From the NCBI GenBank assembly GCA_034620365.1, contig JAQGEQ010000064.1, forward strand, positions 124,001 through 188,000: a stretch of DNA of 64,000 nucleotides. Reading direction: 5' to 3'. The notes under the pieces are model-generated. The model was not told the origin of the DNA, ran no database searches, and was given only the letters and a program-made list of their open reading frames with translations. Below, piece by piece: positions 33,301-48,300 of the stretch. The position numbers were made by a program, and so were the translations under genes. This stretch comes from Pegea sp. RAD2-039 (Eukaryota > Chordata > Thaliacea > Salpida > Salpidae). Within the stretch, counting starts at the first letter, position 1. The number at the start of each line of letters is the position of its first letter.

Positions 33301-36300
33301 TTATAAGATCTTCATTAATAGGTCCTTTAGTTGTCAAATATTCACTTTCATAAGGTCTACGATCATAAAACCAAGTTGCACCAGCAAATATACGTTCTCC
33401 GTGGTGATCAACGGCCCAGTTACCATTTAAATGATATCTGTAAATTGTTAAAAGAAAGTTGTTAGACGAAGCAAGAAATATTTTCACGTCAATCAAATGA
33501 TAATTCGTTTATATCATTACTAGTAGAGGCTTCAATTCGATTCGGATATTTTCACGTTTGCAACCAACGCACTAACCACAAACCAGTTTTTATCTCATCT
33601 TCATCTAAGACTTTTCTGAAGATTATTGAAAGTATTTCTTTTTCAGTAAGCATCTTATTTAATAAACAAGAAACTAGAGATATTTTTCTGTTCGATTGTT
33701 GATATTTTTCTGAGCTTAAATCTTTTTTTCAAGATCTGTTTGATTTTCTCTTCTTTAGAAATAAATCGTGCTGCAGAGGCAGAAACTTTATGTAAATAAC
33801 AAAATTTTGGGAGAGCTGTTGAAAGAAATGGCGAAAAGTTTGTTGTGTCACTTCAAAGGTTTTCGCTTCAATTATTCCTTGCCTCTAACAAGACTAAAGA
33901 ACCTTTCAAAGCAACCAACTATAATTCACTAATAAGCTAAACACATGAAGCAGCTTTTTATGATAAATTTAATCTTGTAGAATTATTGAAATAAATAAAG
34001 TTTTAAGATTGATCTTTTAGCTGTTGAGATCTTAATAATGTTATCTCAAATTTTACGCATGAAAAACTATCTCTATTTATACTAAGAATTTGATAAGCAA
34101 TGATGTCAGTACATTATCTTTTTGAAGTTACTCAAGCGTGCAGGAACTGTGTTTTCGTGATCGCGTATCCATTACCAACAGAACGATGCCGGTAAAGTTA
34201 TAAACAAAAAAGTAATCTTTATGAAAGTAGCATAAATATAGAAATATTTGTTCATTTTTCAGGGAATTCCCCAACACCTGTATTTGTTTAAGATATGAGA
34301 AGTTTTTTTTTCATCTGTTCACGTAAGGTGTGTGTGTTTATGAATGAAAAATCAGGTGTAAATGTTTACATAAATTATTTAATCGTCCAATTCTTTCATA
34401 TTTGTAAAAATTAACATTTTTTTTTTACTCTTTTAAATTTTCATAATTGGTTTTTTAGAAATGCGCTTTTTTTGAAATATTCAAATTTTAATAAACTGAA
34501 TGTTTTCTAACTGAACATTATCTATCTTTCAAGGAAATCTTAAATGTCTTCGAAACATGGTTTCGTTTCATCAATTCAAGAAAACGTTTTTCAATTATTA
34601 GAATCTTCTTCAACTTACATTGGGTTTTTACTTTGCGAGCTTTTCACTGCTATATAACTGTTGGTACAACAGCGATCTTCTGATATCTCCACCTTTCTAG
34701 CACCTCTTGGAATTCTGACAACTCGATAATAACCTGAAAAATATTTCCTATCAGATGTTGAAAAGAATTGAAAACAAAAGTAATTTATGGAAATTTATAT
34801 CGGAAGCCCTTTGTAGTGGTAAAAAGGAAAATTATTTAAGAAAAAATATCTTCTCATCGAAAAAACCTTTTTGAAATTTTGATGAATATAATGATAGAAA
34901 AAAGTTGACCTCAAAAAGCTTACCACTGCTTTCAATCGTGTAATCATAATTGCCGGAGAATATTTGACAGGTTGAGTTGTCACCCTTGCAAACACCACAA
35001 GCATCCGTAGTTGCATTTGAATCGATGATATTATCACAACCAATTTGCTGTTAGATAAAAAAGACAACAATTTAGTTGAAGGATTTTATGTGTGGTAAAA
35101 GGAAGTTGTTTGCATAGTGTTCACGTTGAACGTGCCATTTCATTAAATTGTTTCTTAGAATAATCATCATAAGCTTAATTAACAAATCTTAGGTGTGAGT
35201 TTAATCAATTATAAAAGATTTTATCTTTATTTTCTTGTTAGGTTTTTACTCAAGTACTTGTAGATAAGATTTTAAAGCAAAAAATGTTTTTATAATCTTG
35301 ACAATCTTATAATTAGGTTTCTTACTGATTAAATTGTTAGCTAAGCTTTCAGTTGAGTGATAAAAAACATTCTTTAAAAGTAAATTAATTAGTTACAATA
35401 AAATATCAGTGAGTTTTTTCATTACAATGGATTTATTATTGCGACTTGAAAGTAATTCATGCAGTGGACTTAAATTTTTACGAAAATAATTACATCAAAA
35501 AGCTTTTGAAGCTTATAAGTGGCTGACTTAAAGTATAAATAAGAAAATTTTATCATATTTTATAGTTTAGATAGTTTTGATTAAGTTATTAAAAGTTAAT
35601 TCCACGCTTATACTCATGAGATATTCACAAGGTGTAAGGTTATATCATATATATGCGAGATTAAATATTCAAAAATTAATAATTTTAAGAATCTATTTTT
35701 GATGTGTTATTAGATTATCAATAATAAATTTACAAAGATTTATCAAGTTATGGTTTACTTGTTGATTTTCATCAGTTATTTTTTTAAAACTTTAAATATT
35801 GAATATAAAAATGGGATTTTTTCAATTGACTTTTTAATAAACGTAAGTCATTCTTATGTTATCTGAAATTGATTTTACAAAAAAATTTATACAAAGAATG
35901 AAATATTAAGCAAATCATTCAAAGTTAAACCCATTATAATCCTACGATACTGCAAAGGTTTTCTATCAACCATATATTTTGTAATTTCTAAAAATAGAAT
36001 TTTACTTCTGATAACAATTAATAAACTTTCGCTTTCACAACTTTACACAAACCAAAATAAATTATCAATCAATGTAATTAGATACACGAATAAAAACCTC
36101 AATAAAAATCTATCTGTAACTTACTACACATTTTCCTTGTATGCAAATATTATTCTTATCAACACAAGGTGTTCCATCTTCAACACGATCAGCTAGCATA
36201 TCGAAAAACCCATAACCCTGAGCCTTACACAGAAGTTCACATTGGCCACGTCCTTTTAAAACAAATTTACCATCAATTTTAACAAAAGTAATATTCCTGA

Positions 36301-39300
36301 AAAATATCTTCTCATGGTTTTTAAAACTTTAGTTTTTACTTTTAAAATAGAAATTAGTTAATTTAATTAATTTATTAAATTGATTCGATGATACTGTCGC
36401 AACTGAAGGAGCTTCAAGATAACACTTTTGTATAATAAGCTTTTAAAGCCTAAGGCTATAATATTTTGGCTTCTACTTCAGACTGAGTTGTAAAAATTAG
36501 TTTTATTTGGTTCATTTATAAACTGCAAATTGGAGTTATAAAAGTGACTTGTTCGTCTCAAAGATAAAGATTTTCAGTGTCTGGTTGATTTGAGAAGTTT
36601 TAAAAGAAGACTTTTAGTTCCGTGAGTTTTCTTAAATATTTTACTCTTCTTAAAGATCTAGGATTTAAAGAGACTAGAGTTGAATAAACTGGGATGAACC
36701 ATAAGACAAACACAAGAATTTAACCTAGTCACTCAAGTGATCAAGAATTCAAGAAATTAGCAAATAATCCGTTTATGATCTCTCGAACTCCAAACTCACC
36801 AAATGTTGAGAACTTTGTGAAAGGAACCCATTCATAATATGATCTTCTATAGGGTTTGTCGTTGAACTCAGAGCATTGCTGTTCCCTGAAGCTAACTGCC
36901 GATGACGGACACTCCTGAAAACATCAAATTATCACCACATTTGTTTCATCTTCAATTAACTCTTGTATCTTCAAACAAGATCTATCTAGTGAAAATTCGA
37001 ACGTTCTTCTGATAACATCTCCGTTTGTAGGTCCCAAGCCCGTGAACATCAAATTATTTGACAAAAGAAGTAATAAGGGCAATTTAGTAGCTTCACCTCG
37101 TAAAAGAACTTTTAAAATGATGTGGTTAAAGTCAGTGAAGACTTAATTGCTATATAAGGCAGTTTTTCACAGCTGTTTTCTAACCCATCAAAACTCTGTT
37201 TTATTTCAACTTCAAACATGAAACCAAAAGTTATTTAAATTTGATATTCTTGTTAAAGTAACTTTCATCACAAAACCAGTCACGTGATTTCGAAACGATT
37301 TTAATTTTGAAAACTAACCTCAACATTACAAATCTCATATTCTTTATCAGTTCCTTTGCAGTGTATTCCTCCATATAACGGTTTAGGATTGGTGCATCCC
37401 CTTATCCGATACCTCACTCCCTTACTACAAGACCTAGTACACTCTGACCAAGCCCCATATTCACTCCATCCTCCATCAATTGGATCAGGGACTGTCCCAA
37501 ACTTTACACAAACCCCTCGTCGACACCACTGAAAAAAAAAATTAAAAAAAAAGTTTTAGAAAGACTTTTTCGAATTGTTTTAAAAACGTAATATTTAAAT
37601 GTAAATTAGCAGATGGCATTCGATTAAAATAATTTGAAGTTTTAACTTCAACTGAAATTAGATTTATGGTGACTACTGTAAGGTAGGTGGGTAATAAAAC
37701 TTTTATATTATTTCTCATAAAAGATAGAAGCTTAAGTAATCAGTAGAATAAGTGTTTTATGGTGTTGAACGAGTTAAGGGCTCACGATTAATCTTTACCT
37801 TGTAAACTATTACCTACGAGAACTTTAAATAATCGAATTTAATTTTGATGTTTTTTTGTTTATATAACTTAATAGCAATCTGCTGAAGTCTACTCACTAA
37901 GTCTTTTCCACATGTGGTTCCTTCTGCAGCAGGCATATATTTAGTTTCACAAACATCATTTTGTCCACACCATAAAGTTGTACATAAAGCACTCTGAAAA
38001 AAGCAGAAAAACTTGCTGAGAACAAAAAATTGCCACCAAAAAGTTGAAAAAACTTTGAATGGTTTTTAAAATCCTTTTAAGTTTCTTGCAATTTTTAAAA
38101 AGACTTTTATTTTTTTTCTTTTAGGCTTGAAGTAAGTCAAAAGCAAGCGAATAAAGTACAAAGCATAAATCAATTCGTAGTAAGTGTTGAAAGATAACTA
38201 AAAATTGATGAACATAAAAAAAAGACCCACATCTTTTTCTTTAGTCTTTTGTCTATCTTTTAAAAGTGCTACAAAAATATTCATGTTTCAAATGACATTT
38301 TTTACAATGAATAAAGTTCAAGGATAAGATTAAATAAACCGCAAGTCGTTAACAGCATTACAACTTTGCAGATGTAAAATTTTCTATTTGCTTTTCAGTT
38401 AAACAAAAGCAAAAGAAAATATTTGAACTTTTCAGAAGTTTTAAAATGATAATTAAAAAGAAAAAGTCTGAATTCAAAAACTTTATCTTATTCTTTATTT
38501 GCAACAACATTTCTATAGTCGACTTAACTAGGTAAACATTAAAGTTATAAATATAACCACAAAAACTATATTACTTTTAAATCAATAGTTTCTTTTGAAG
38601 AACTTTTCTATCAAATTCAATGATAAATTTAAAAGTAAAAATCTCTTTTTAATATTTTCCTAAAGTAGCTTTAATCATTTATCCAAATCATTAGACATTT
38701 AGTGTTTTTATTCGTTTTATTTTCACTACTGTTTATTTTACAGCGGTGTTGTTATACTCATAAAATCTTTCTACTAACACCACATAATGTATAGAACTAC
38801 TTTAATTAAACAAATTAAATACTTAAAGATTAAACAAAACGTTACATCTTGTATCTAATGTATATGTCAATGCTGTTATTATAATAAAGTATATTTGGCT
38901 AAATGTATTTATAAAAGTATTTTAAACATAAGGTAGAGATCTGGTCAAACGTATTTCAGTCTTTTTTATATATATAATGATTAATAATATTTTTATTATT
39001 TAGTAATTTACTACTAATCATTTCAAAATTATGATAGTAAATCTACTAACTACTGTATTTTCGTGAATTTCTTACAAAGGCATTTAGCGATTGAATCGTT
39101 TTATTAAGTTCCTTCCTTAAAAACTGTTGAAGCATTCAATTATACAAATAATTACATCATGCTGAATATGAAGAGATTTACAACAAACGAACTGTTGTAT
39201 CTTGTGGTTTTAAAGTATCTGATTGAACTTTAATTGTTTGAATAAAAACTTTTTTCAGTTTTAAATGTTTGTTATCTTATTTCATTGACATATAAACTAT

Positions 39301-42300
39301 TATGATGTAAGAAAATTTGGTTAGATTGAGTCTAGTTTGCCTGAAAAGGTCTTTATCAGCTTGTAATGATGAAATTTGGTGTTTCACAAACTTTTTAGAT
39401 GTGGTGTTTAAGGAATTTGGTGATTATGGAAACCTTTTTATCCTTTATACCCTTTACCATTTGTCTTTTATTAACAAAACAAAAAAATTTTATTCAAGAT
39501 TTTTAAATGACAAAAAATTTGAATTTTTATCTAATTACAAATTTACAAATAAATTAAGAAAAATTGCAAATCTTCTAAATCAAACTTTTTAAAAACAGTT
39601 CAACTACAAATAAGAAATCGTTTTAGTCTAATAAAGCATAATAGTTTATATAAATCAATAAATATCTGAAATATTTTATGAATATTATAAATAATCGTTT
39701 TATTAAAAATTAAAAAAATTAAATATTTTTGAAAAATAATTCTTTTTATAAAAGATAAATTAAAAAAGATTTTGAAAATCATCAAATTTTTATCGAGTTA
39801 TTTTAAAATCTTACTTATTTAAAATGAGTCATTTATGATTCAAATAAACAACTCTAAACTCACTAATCCGTCGGAGTATCTGTGCTCACAGACATCAGTA
39901 TTATTTCCAAACTGCCATTTGCACTGAGCCCTTGCGTCATAAGTCTGTCCTGGAAGTTGACGCGGGAAGTCGAAGTTCTTGATCGGAGTCGGCTGATCAT
40001 CCATACAAATCGAGTCGTAGCTCCTAGAAGAGTTTAAAAATAGATTCTTGATGTCGTGGAACAAACACACGTTTGTGTGGAAAGTTTTGATGAGAAGATA
40101 AGCTAAGGTGAGCAAGTTTATTGTGATATTGGCATAGTTCATAGATGAAGCTGTCATAATCACTCATTTAAAGTTTGAAAAGGATTTTTCCACCCCCTTT
40201 TATTGGTCTAACCCAGCTGTAAAAGCCGTGACAGACACAGACCACCAACATGGCCAGCAGATATACACGACGGTTTTACTTTCAACAGTAATCACTCTAT
40301 CTTATTATTAATTATTCATAATTCACTTTATAAAATCTTTTAGAGATTCGCGACTACATTGAGACCACGTGAAGACTCCATTGAGGCCATTTAGAGTTGG
40401 GGACATGATATTCCCTTCTCTCATGTTACACATGTTTCCTTCGCCGTCATGACGCATTCCCAAGCTATCAAAATAAAAATCGAATGAGTCAAAATACTTG
40501 AAAGATTATCAAATAATGAATCGAGTAAAATTATCAAGGTGTTTGAAAAAATGTTTATTTAACCTTATCAAAAATACTTTGTAAAGATTAAATGTTGAAA
40601 AGAATTTAAAACTGAGAAGACTCAACTGGTTTTGCTAAGATTTTTAAGAATTTAAAATAGGATTAAAGCTATTTACCTAGTTACATTCAATTAGTGCTGA
40701 GTGACACTGGATATGACATAAATAAACTTTAACAAATCACAGATGACCAACATAGATAGTAGAAGTTGTTTAAATGAAATCTAATCTGTCTTGAAAGCAC
40801 CCTGAAGTAAACTGTCTGACCAAATTACATCATTTATAACTTTTCTTTTGTTTTATATTTAGTTTTTTTAAGTTCAAATTACAGTTTGGTATTTTAGCTA
40901 AATAAACGATGAATCTTTGAACTAAATCGTGTTTTTTTTGCGATTAAATATGAAAAAGTTGCTTTTTCAGTTTTTATGAATCAACTAAAAATGATTCCTC
41001 CAATTTATTTGAATTCTTTCAAACTGTAAATCATATTTTGTTTCAAATTTCATCTCAGCTGCTGAAAATTTCATAAAAAACTGCAGATAATTATAAGAAG
41101 TTGTCATCACCTTTACTTAATAAAAATATTTGTCGCTATCAATATGACTTAATATATGTCAGCCTGACATTTAGATTGAGTTTGTATTTGACAACGAACA
41201 TATTCTTTAATTTTATAAACTTGTTTTTGATGTACTTTTATGGCGTTTTCAATTTCACAAAATTTAGAAAATAAAGAATTTTGTGTGAGATTCACTTTAC
41301 ATCTTTTCTATTCGAAACTAAGGGAGATGACTTTTTGGATCAATTTAATCCCAAACAAATCTCAAACAAACTCTCACTGGCATGATTCTCACAATATTTA
41401 AACCTTTCTTCCGCATTCATCACCTTTCGTGTCTTCTTTAGCTAGATGTAAATCCAGCAGAAGATCATGAACCATAAGACCCAAAGTCTTAATATTGTTC
41501 ACACTTGAAAAGAAGAAATCTAAGAAAGGTCGTGAGAATAGAATTTTAGTGAATTTAGATGACAAAAAAGATTGAATCTTCGAGAAACTATCTTGATAAA
41601 ACTGATCAAATAATCTCAGAATATTTTTGATTTTGTTTCAATTCAGACCTTTTTTGACGAATTAGTTTATAATTTTTTTCTGATTTTAATAATTTTATCT
41701 CATATTTTTACCAAATTCTGAACAGAATCATACTCTGCTGCTTTCAAATTTTAAATTTTTTGTATATTTAAGAAACACATTTAGTAGATAAACAATTTAA
41801 AACAAACAAAATGGTTTAATTTGTTTCTGGAGTTTAATAAAAATTAAAAGCCAAATTGTTCCATCAAAGAAATCTTTCAAAAATTGAATAAAACTTACCT
41901 ATGTCCTGTCTCATGGGCCACAGTAAAAGCAAGTCCCAGGCCGATGTCCTCGTTTATAGTACAACTTTCTTGCTTTCTGCACATTCCACCAATTGAAGCG
42001 AGTCCTACAAATGATGGAATAAAAGTAAAACTTCAAAATAGAAATCACAAGAAGCAAACAGCTGCGAAGTAGAAAAACTGCCGACTGAGAACTTTATTTC
42101 TCTTCCAGTTGGTTTATATTTTTCAAAGTTTTTTTAGCAAAATATGATTGAAATATGAACTTCTATCAAAATACGTTGTGATTGATTACACTTCAAACTG
42201 ATTTCTTAGCGAGTTTAATAATTAGAAATTAGTGAAGCAAATCTATTTATTTCTATTTGAAAGAATGCAAATTGGAAATTAAAAGTTTTGTCAAAGTAAA

Positions 42301-45300
42301 TTTCACACTGTGTTCTTGATGATTAGTTTGCAAATGTCAAACACATCTCTCTTCTCACCTGCTTCGATTTTTATTTGCATATAAGCTACGTGGAAATTAT
42401 GAAACTAACTTTACAAAAAGTTATCAAAAAATTGTCAATGTTTTTATTAAATATTAAGTCTAAAAAGAATGAACTACTAGATCTTTAACTTGAAGATTAT
42501 TAGAAAAAATGTGAATAGCAAAGTAGTCGTGACCTTTACCCACCTAAGGTTCCACAAGGTTTGTTTTTGTTTACACAAATATCGATGCCAGTTAACAACA
42601 CTGAATGATCTGGCTTCCTTTCCAAGCCTGCTTTCTGACTAGATTGCCATCGACAGAAATTCAGCAGAGAATGATCAGCTCTATGACTCAATTCTAATTT
42701 CTAAAAATGAACAAATTATTAATTAAAAGATCGAAGTTTTGATTGATTGATGGAAAAACCTTTTTAACTATTTTTATAATTTTTTTTTTGTAACTTTAAG
42801 TGAAGTTTTGATTGCAAATATTTTTGCTTTAAATACAATCAACCAGAAGATAATTTAAAGTTTAAAATATATACATTAGACTGTTTTATAGAGTAACATT
42901 CAGTTTAAAAACTCATTATTACCTAATTACTATAAAATTGCATTTAATAAAAGTTCATTAACATTATTTCAACTATTTTCTTTATATACAATCGATAATT
43001 GACCTAAATTTTAATTAACGCGTTAATTAAAAAAAGAGACATTAAAAAAGAAATCAAAAAATAAGGTTTTAAGGTAAAAATGTAAATGCAAAAAAAGCAT
43101 TAAAGGTCGATATTAATTGATTTGAAGCTAAAAGTTGTTCTTAAGATGAAAAGTAAATTTTATTCGTGTTGTTTTCGGTTTAAGAGGCCACCTACGTTGA
43201 GTCAAATAACAAATGGAAAGCATTAACTGGTGTTTAAGCAAACTTTCATCACCTCTTATGCTGGAGGACATACAAAATATCAGAACAATTTCAAAGAAAA
43301 ACTCTCAACTAACCGAGTCATCGTCTAACAATACTAATCCAATTATAATGATGTTAACTTCATCTTCCAAAGAACGATCTTTGAATAGGCTTGATACCTG
43401 TATTGATAAATCATGAAAATATTCAAATATTTATCAAATATCTGAATAAAATTGATACATTATTCGAAGATATCGAAATAAGTTTGAAAAAAAAACGAAT
43501 TAATTTATTTTTCAAAGATTTACGAACTGAAAATAACTGAAGAGTTATTATTCAGTAAATAACTTGCATACTTAAAATACAAAAAATTAATATCAGAATC
43601 CAATCGCTGACATAAGAGGAAGTAAAGATAACAACTAATGAACAACACCTCTAGATTTGATGGTCTAGACGTACCATCGTCAGATTCAAACTTTATTTTT
43701 TTTAACATTTTCTGCATCAAGTTAAGTAAAAATTTTAGCAGTTTTTTATCTATAACAAGTAAATTAAAGTTTTAGTAAAAATAACTTGAAACAAAGTTTA
43801 ATTATGTCGGTTTCTTTCAACTAATATCCAATGGAAAATGAATCATTAATTAAATTACTTGATAATTTTTTTCCTTTAGTGTTTACACCTTTTTATTAAT
43901 AAATTTTTTAAACATTAATAGAGTTGACTTCAACACAAAAAATTGCAAACTAAAATGGGTTTTAAATAAATAGTTTTCGAAATAAATTTGTAATAAATTT
44001 TTGGTTGGCATTTTCTACAATCAACTTTTATCAAAATACTTCTTTTAAATTAAAGTTGTTAAGAAATACAAGATTGTAAATTAGATTAGCCTACTGATGT
44101 TTGATAAGACATTCTTGAAACAATCATTTGTTACCAAACTCTATCAATTGCTAGAAAAGTTTAAATCAAAAGGAATTTTAATTATCAATAAATTAGATAA
44201 AATTTTCAAAAGTTTATTCATTTTATTTGCAATTTTTAAATTTAACTTTTAATAAAGGATTTATTCACTCAATAAAAAAATCTTTTTAAATGTTAGATAA
44301 TCATCTATTTAATTACTTTCTTGAGTCATGTCTCAGACATTTTTTTTTTTGATTAATTTTGAAAAGATGATTAATCAAACAAAAATCTTTATATTAAAAA
44401 ACTTCTTCAGTTTTAAAGATAAATATTTCAATTAACTAAAGATTGATGGAAATCTACATCAGAACAAGGTGAGTCCTTACCATATTCATCACTGTCAGAA
44501 TATACATTGTAATATTTCGTTCGTCTCCTTGATGGTTTTTAATCAATGCTTTATCTGCAACTACTAACGTCTCCACACTTTTTTCAGTTGGTCGTCTTTC
44601 ACCAGCACTAGCTACTGCTTGATCAGCAGCACTATAATCTTCTTCAATATCATCTGTTGTCGGGATCGCTGATCTTTTACCCCGGAAGACTCTTTCAGCT
44701 TTCATTCTTTCTTCTTCTTCTTCACGAGTTTCAAGCTCGATCTCTCCGTTTGAAAGAAGACGAAACGTTTTGTTCTCGAATGTCTCAGGGATTGTTACAG
44801 GATCTATCAGATAAATCACCGATTTTTTTCGTTTCATTTTTAAATTATTTTCAAATAAAAAACAGAAAAATTAAATAAAGTTCCTTAAAAACTAAACAAA
44901 AAACTTTATCTGTAAGTTTATCAATTTTCAAGAATTGGTTTATTTGTTTGTTGCATCTAACAACTTTCAAATTACTTTTGAAACATTTATAATTTTCAAA
45001 TTTTTCTTTTTAGTAAAATCCGAACTAACTTTCAAACTAGCTTCAAGAAAGCTTATTAAGTTTTCATATTAACTAGAAGTTTCTTATTCGAACCTGGTAA
45101 CCTCTATTAAATTGCAAAGTTTCAAACTTTGACATAAATTATGCAAGCACAAAAATAACGAAGTCGAATTAGCTTTAGACTTGAATATTTAAATTATTCA
45201 TGAACTAGTTGTACCTAATTTTCTTCGAAACTTTGATTTTATCGACTTTTAAAAGCTCCTCCAACAAACGTTTTGAAAATTGAATAAAATTTTTATCAGC

Positions 45301-48300
45301 TTCTTTTGCAGCTCAAAACATTTTGTTTTATTTTCTGCAAATGCCACTTTTAAAAGAGGCAGACGCGATAACCACAAAACGTTTTCCAAAATAATTTCAC
45401 AAGATAAATTTGCACTTTAGTTTTTTTAAAGTAATTTGTAGTCAAACTTATCTGGAAATTATTATTTGATGTAGCCTCTAGTATTGAGCAATTTTATTTC
45501 CAAAATTTTACAAGATTGAATTGCATTTTTTTTTCTTTTGTCCATTGCATACAGATATCTTTGTCGCTTTACAAATAATGACCAACAAAAGTACTAATCC
45601 ATCTCACCAACTTTAACTTAAGGGTTTATATGTAAACTTGCAAGCTTTTCTTTACTCTTGTGTTTGCTAGCTTCGACCATTCAAGCCTTTTACAGCTTTT
45701 CATATATTTTAATTTTTTAAAACTTGTTTATTATAAGTTGGCATACAACTTGGTTTGGTTACCTTTTTTTTGAATAGATATATTTTAGATAATCGTTTGT
45801 TTAAACAGAACAAAACTTTATTTTTAAAAACATTGATTTCATACAATTATTTTCTGGTGGATTTTATAGTAAAAGTAAATTGTTTAAAATGTCCATAAAT
45901 ATTTACATTTAAGTTTATTACTCACTTTAAAAAAAAGCTTTGTTCCAAATACAAGCTTGATTTCATATTTATAGGATAAAATTTGACAAATCCAAAGCAT
46001 TTATTCATTTATTTTACAACTAAATGTTTAAAATCTAAACAAAAAGCTTGAAAATATTTCGTATAATTCCTACTAACTGATTACTATTTACTTTTAAAGT
46101 CAGGAAAAGATAAAATAATTTCATTTACAGAATAGTCGTTTATAGAAACCTATTAAAAGATTAAAAAATTTGTAACTTTTTATGGAAAAGTAAAACTTAA
46201 AAGAATTGGATTTGGATGTTTAATTGATGTACATCATTGATGTAAGATTGTGTTAACTTGCTTAGAAAGATGTTGGTGGTCTTTATGAGGAAGGTTAATC
46301 AATCTGAAATACTTCAGTTATTAACTTTACCTAATCTGCAGAAATTCGACAAAACTGACTTTTTCATAACACAAAAATAAACAGCTAAAAAATAAACGGT
46401 TTTCGAGTAAGAAAGGGAATCTACTTGACTTTTAAAACCTCTCATGTTGAAGGTTTACTAAAAAAAGGAAGAAACGTCGACCAAGTCGTAAATTGTTCCA
46501 CTTGACTGAAGCGATGTTTAGAGTTGATGGAATCTTAGTCGTGAACTTCAAGTTTTTGTTTATAGAGAACCACAGACGATATTTTATTTTGGTTTTTTCA
46601 ACTGTAGTCCGTTTCAGTCCCAAATCAAGATACTGTTGTAAGAAGACTATTTTTGGATTTCGTTTTTACAAGTGAAGCAGATGCTTGAGTTTTTTTACCA
46701 GCAGATAACTCTGTCTTCAATTAAATCATTATTTAATTGATAATTAGATGACTTCTTATTGGTTGAATCTTTATAATGAATGTTAAGCATTTTGTGGTTT
46801 CTTCTACTACTTTTTACCTTTTGTTGTTCGACCACAATAAGCTTGTAAAGAACAAAAACTTTTGAGTTGTTCGTTTTCAAAATACTTTTGGACTTTGTTC
46901 AAAAGTCAATCGAAAAAAGTGACAGAAAATAATCACTTTTTAATTTTCTTATCTTTTCTTGCCACAAAATCAAATACAAACGAAATATTTTCTTAATTAC
47001 TTTCTTATCACTTGAAAACTGAAGCTAATCTTGCATTTTTCTTCAGATGTTCCATTCTGTCCTTTTCTCTTTTAGTTTTATGCAGAATAAAAGCTTGAAG
47101 ATCAAAGTCGGCCATTATTATTCAATTGATCAATTTTGAAGCTTTTTTTTCACGTTCTTCTAAAAGAGCCCGACCTATTAATGACAGGTATTCACCCAAA
47201 ATCAAAGAACTGAAGATTTCTAGGAACAAAAGACCCCTCTTAGAAATGAGAAGAAAGCGGTGCTGATGAAGCAGCAACAACGCTACCGACTAATCAAGCA
47301 TGATTAAAAACTTAAAGAATTAACCTAAATTTCATTTTTAGATAATCTAAACTTTGAGCAAAAAAAAACAATTTTTGGAGCAGTTAAAATAATTTTGAAG
47401 ATCGATTATATAAGATCTTAGCTACCGGCTACTGAGTTAACGAATCAAGTTTTCAATTTATTTCTTTTTTAACTTTTATTTCTATAATTTACTGATTTTT
47501 TAAAAACTTATTTTTTCATTTTTCTTTCAATATTCGGTTTTGTTATCAATGAAATAAGATTTGATTTTCAAATTTTTATTTCAGATAAAATAATCTTCTC
47601 AAATCACTTGCTTCAATGACTTTGTAAAAAACTTCTAGTTTATTCTCAACAACTTTCTATAGAGTTTACTTTTCAGCATTTTCTTGCAAAAAATATTCCA
47701 ATTTAACAGCTACTAAAGACTTCAAATTCTATTTATTGAATTGTTCAGCAACTAGAAGAACTATTTTCACGAAAAGTCTTTCAAATATGATTCATATTTT
47801 TGATAATTAATCCAATTTTGATCTTATAATCAAACGTTACTCACGTCTTCTGCCTTTTCCGCAATATTGCAGGCGGGGTTTCCCCTTTTCTAAATGACGT
47901 TTCTTATAGATTACATGTGGATGCAAAGATGAATCAAACGTGTGATTTAAATCGGGAGAGACAGGCTCAATGATTACATCATCTTCTCCAGTTCGTAACA
48001 AGCCAGTCTAATAAAGAAAAAAAAGTCATTAAATAGAAGTTAGAGACTTCTAATATTTAATTAAATAACAACTTTTGAACTTTACAAAGTAGTTTTCTAA
48101 ATCTTCAATTATATTTCAAAGTGAAATGTGATCTTAAAAAAGCTCATTTGATTAACATTTTAATCTGTCGTTGATGTTGCAGAAAATCTGTTTAATCTGA
48201 ACTATTTGAATTTCTATAAAAGTTTTTGATGAACGTTTCGTAAATTAAATAGAAAAAAACGAAAAAAAGTTTTGAAAGTGAAATATCAAGTTTATTTTAC

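Larger units (their letters stand above)
27426..36124 (-). other. introns 14-23 of the ADAMTS gene
   Basis: Introns between the 3' exons run from 58 nt (27946-28003) to 1.8 kb (31479-33295). They are plain AT-rich sequence apart from LINE copy 6 (28618-28914, intron 21) and a weak tRNA-like stretch in intron 16 (33515-33595). A tempting upstream acceptor for exon 14 (TTTTTCAG at 36298-36291) is out of phase; the weaker site TTTTAAAAG, 42 nt further in, restores the frame and the Cys-rich domain. Confidence 0.7.

Noticed and set aside
39317..39592. 91-aa frame on +
   Set aside because: It lies in ADAMTS intron 10, is AT-rich, has no family-like motif and no splice partners.
40185..40265. Short peptide starting at the ATG in CCAACATGGCC
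   Set aside because: Only 13 codons before a stop and no splice donor that leads to a recognisable continuation.
42544..42700. Suspected one-base frameshift in the ADAMTS protease exon
   Set aside because: Rechecking the bases and the exon length (157 nt) showed that the frame is continuous from the upstream to the downstream exon.
44657..44878. 73-aa frame on +
   Set aside because: Antisense of the ADAMTS exon with the furin site.
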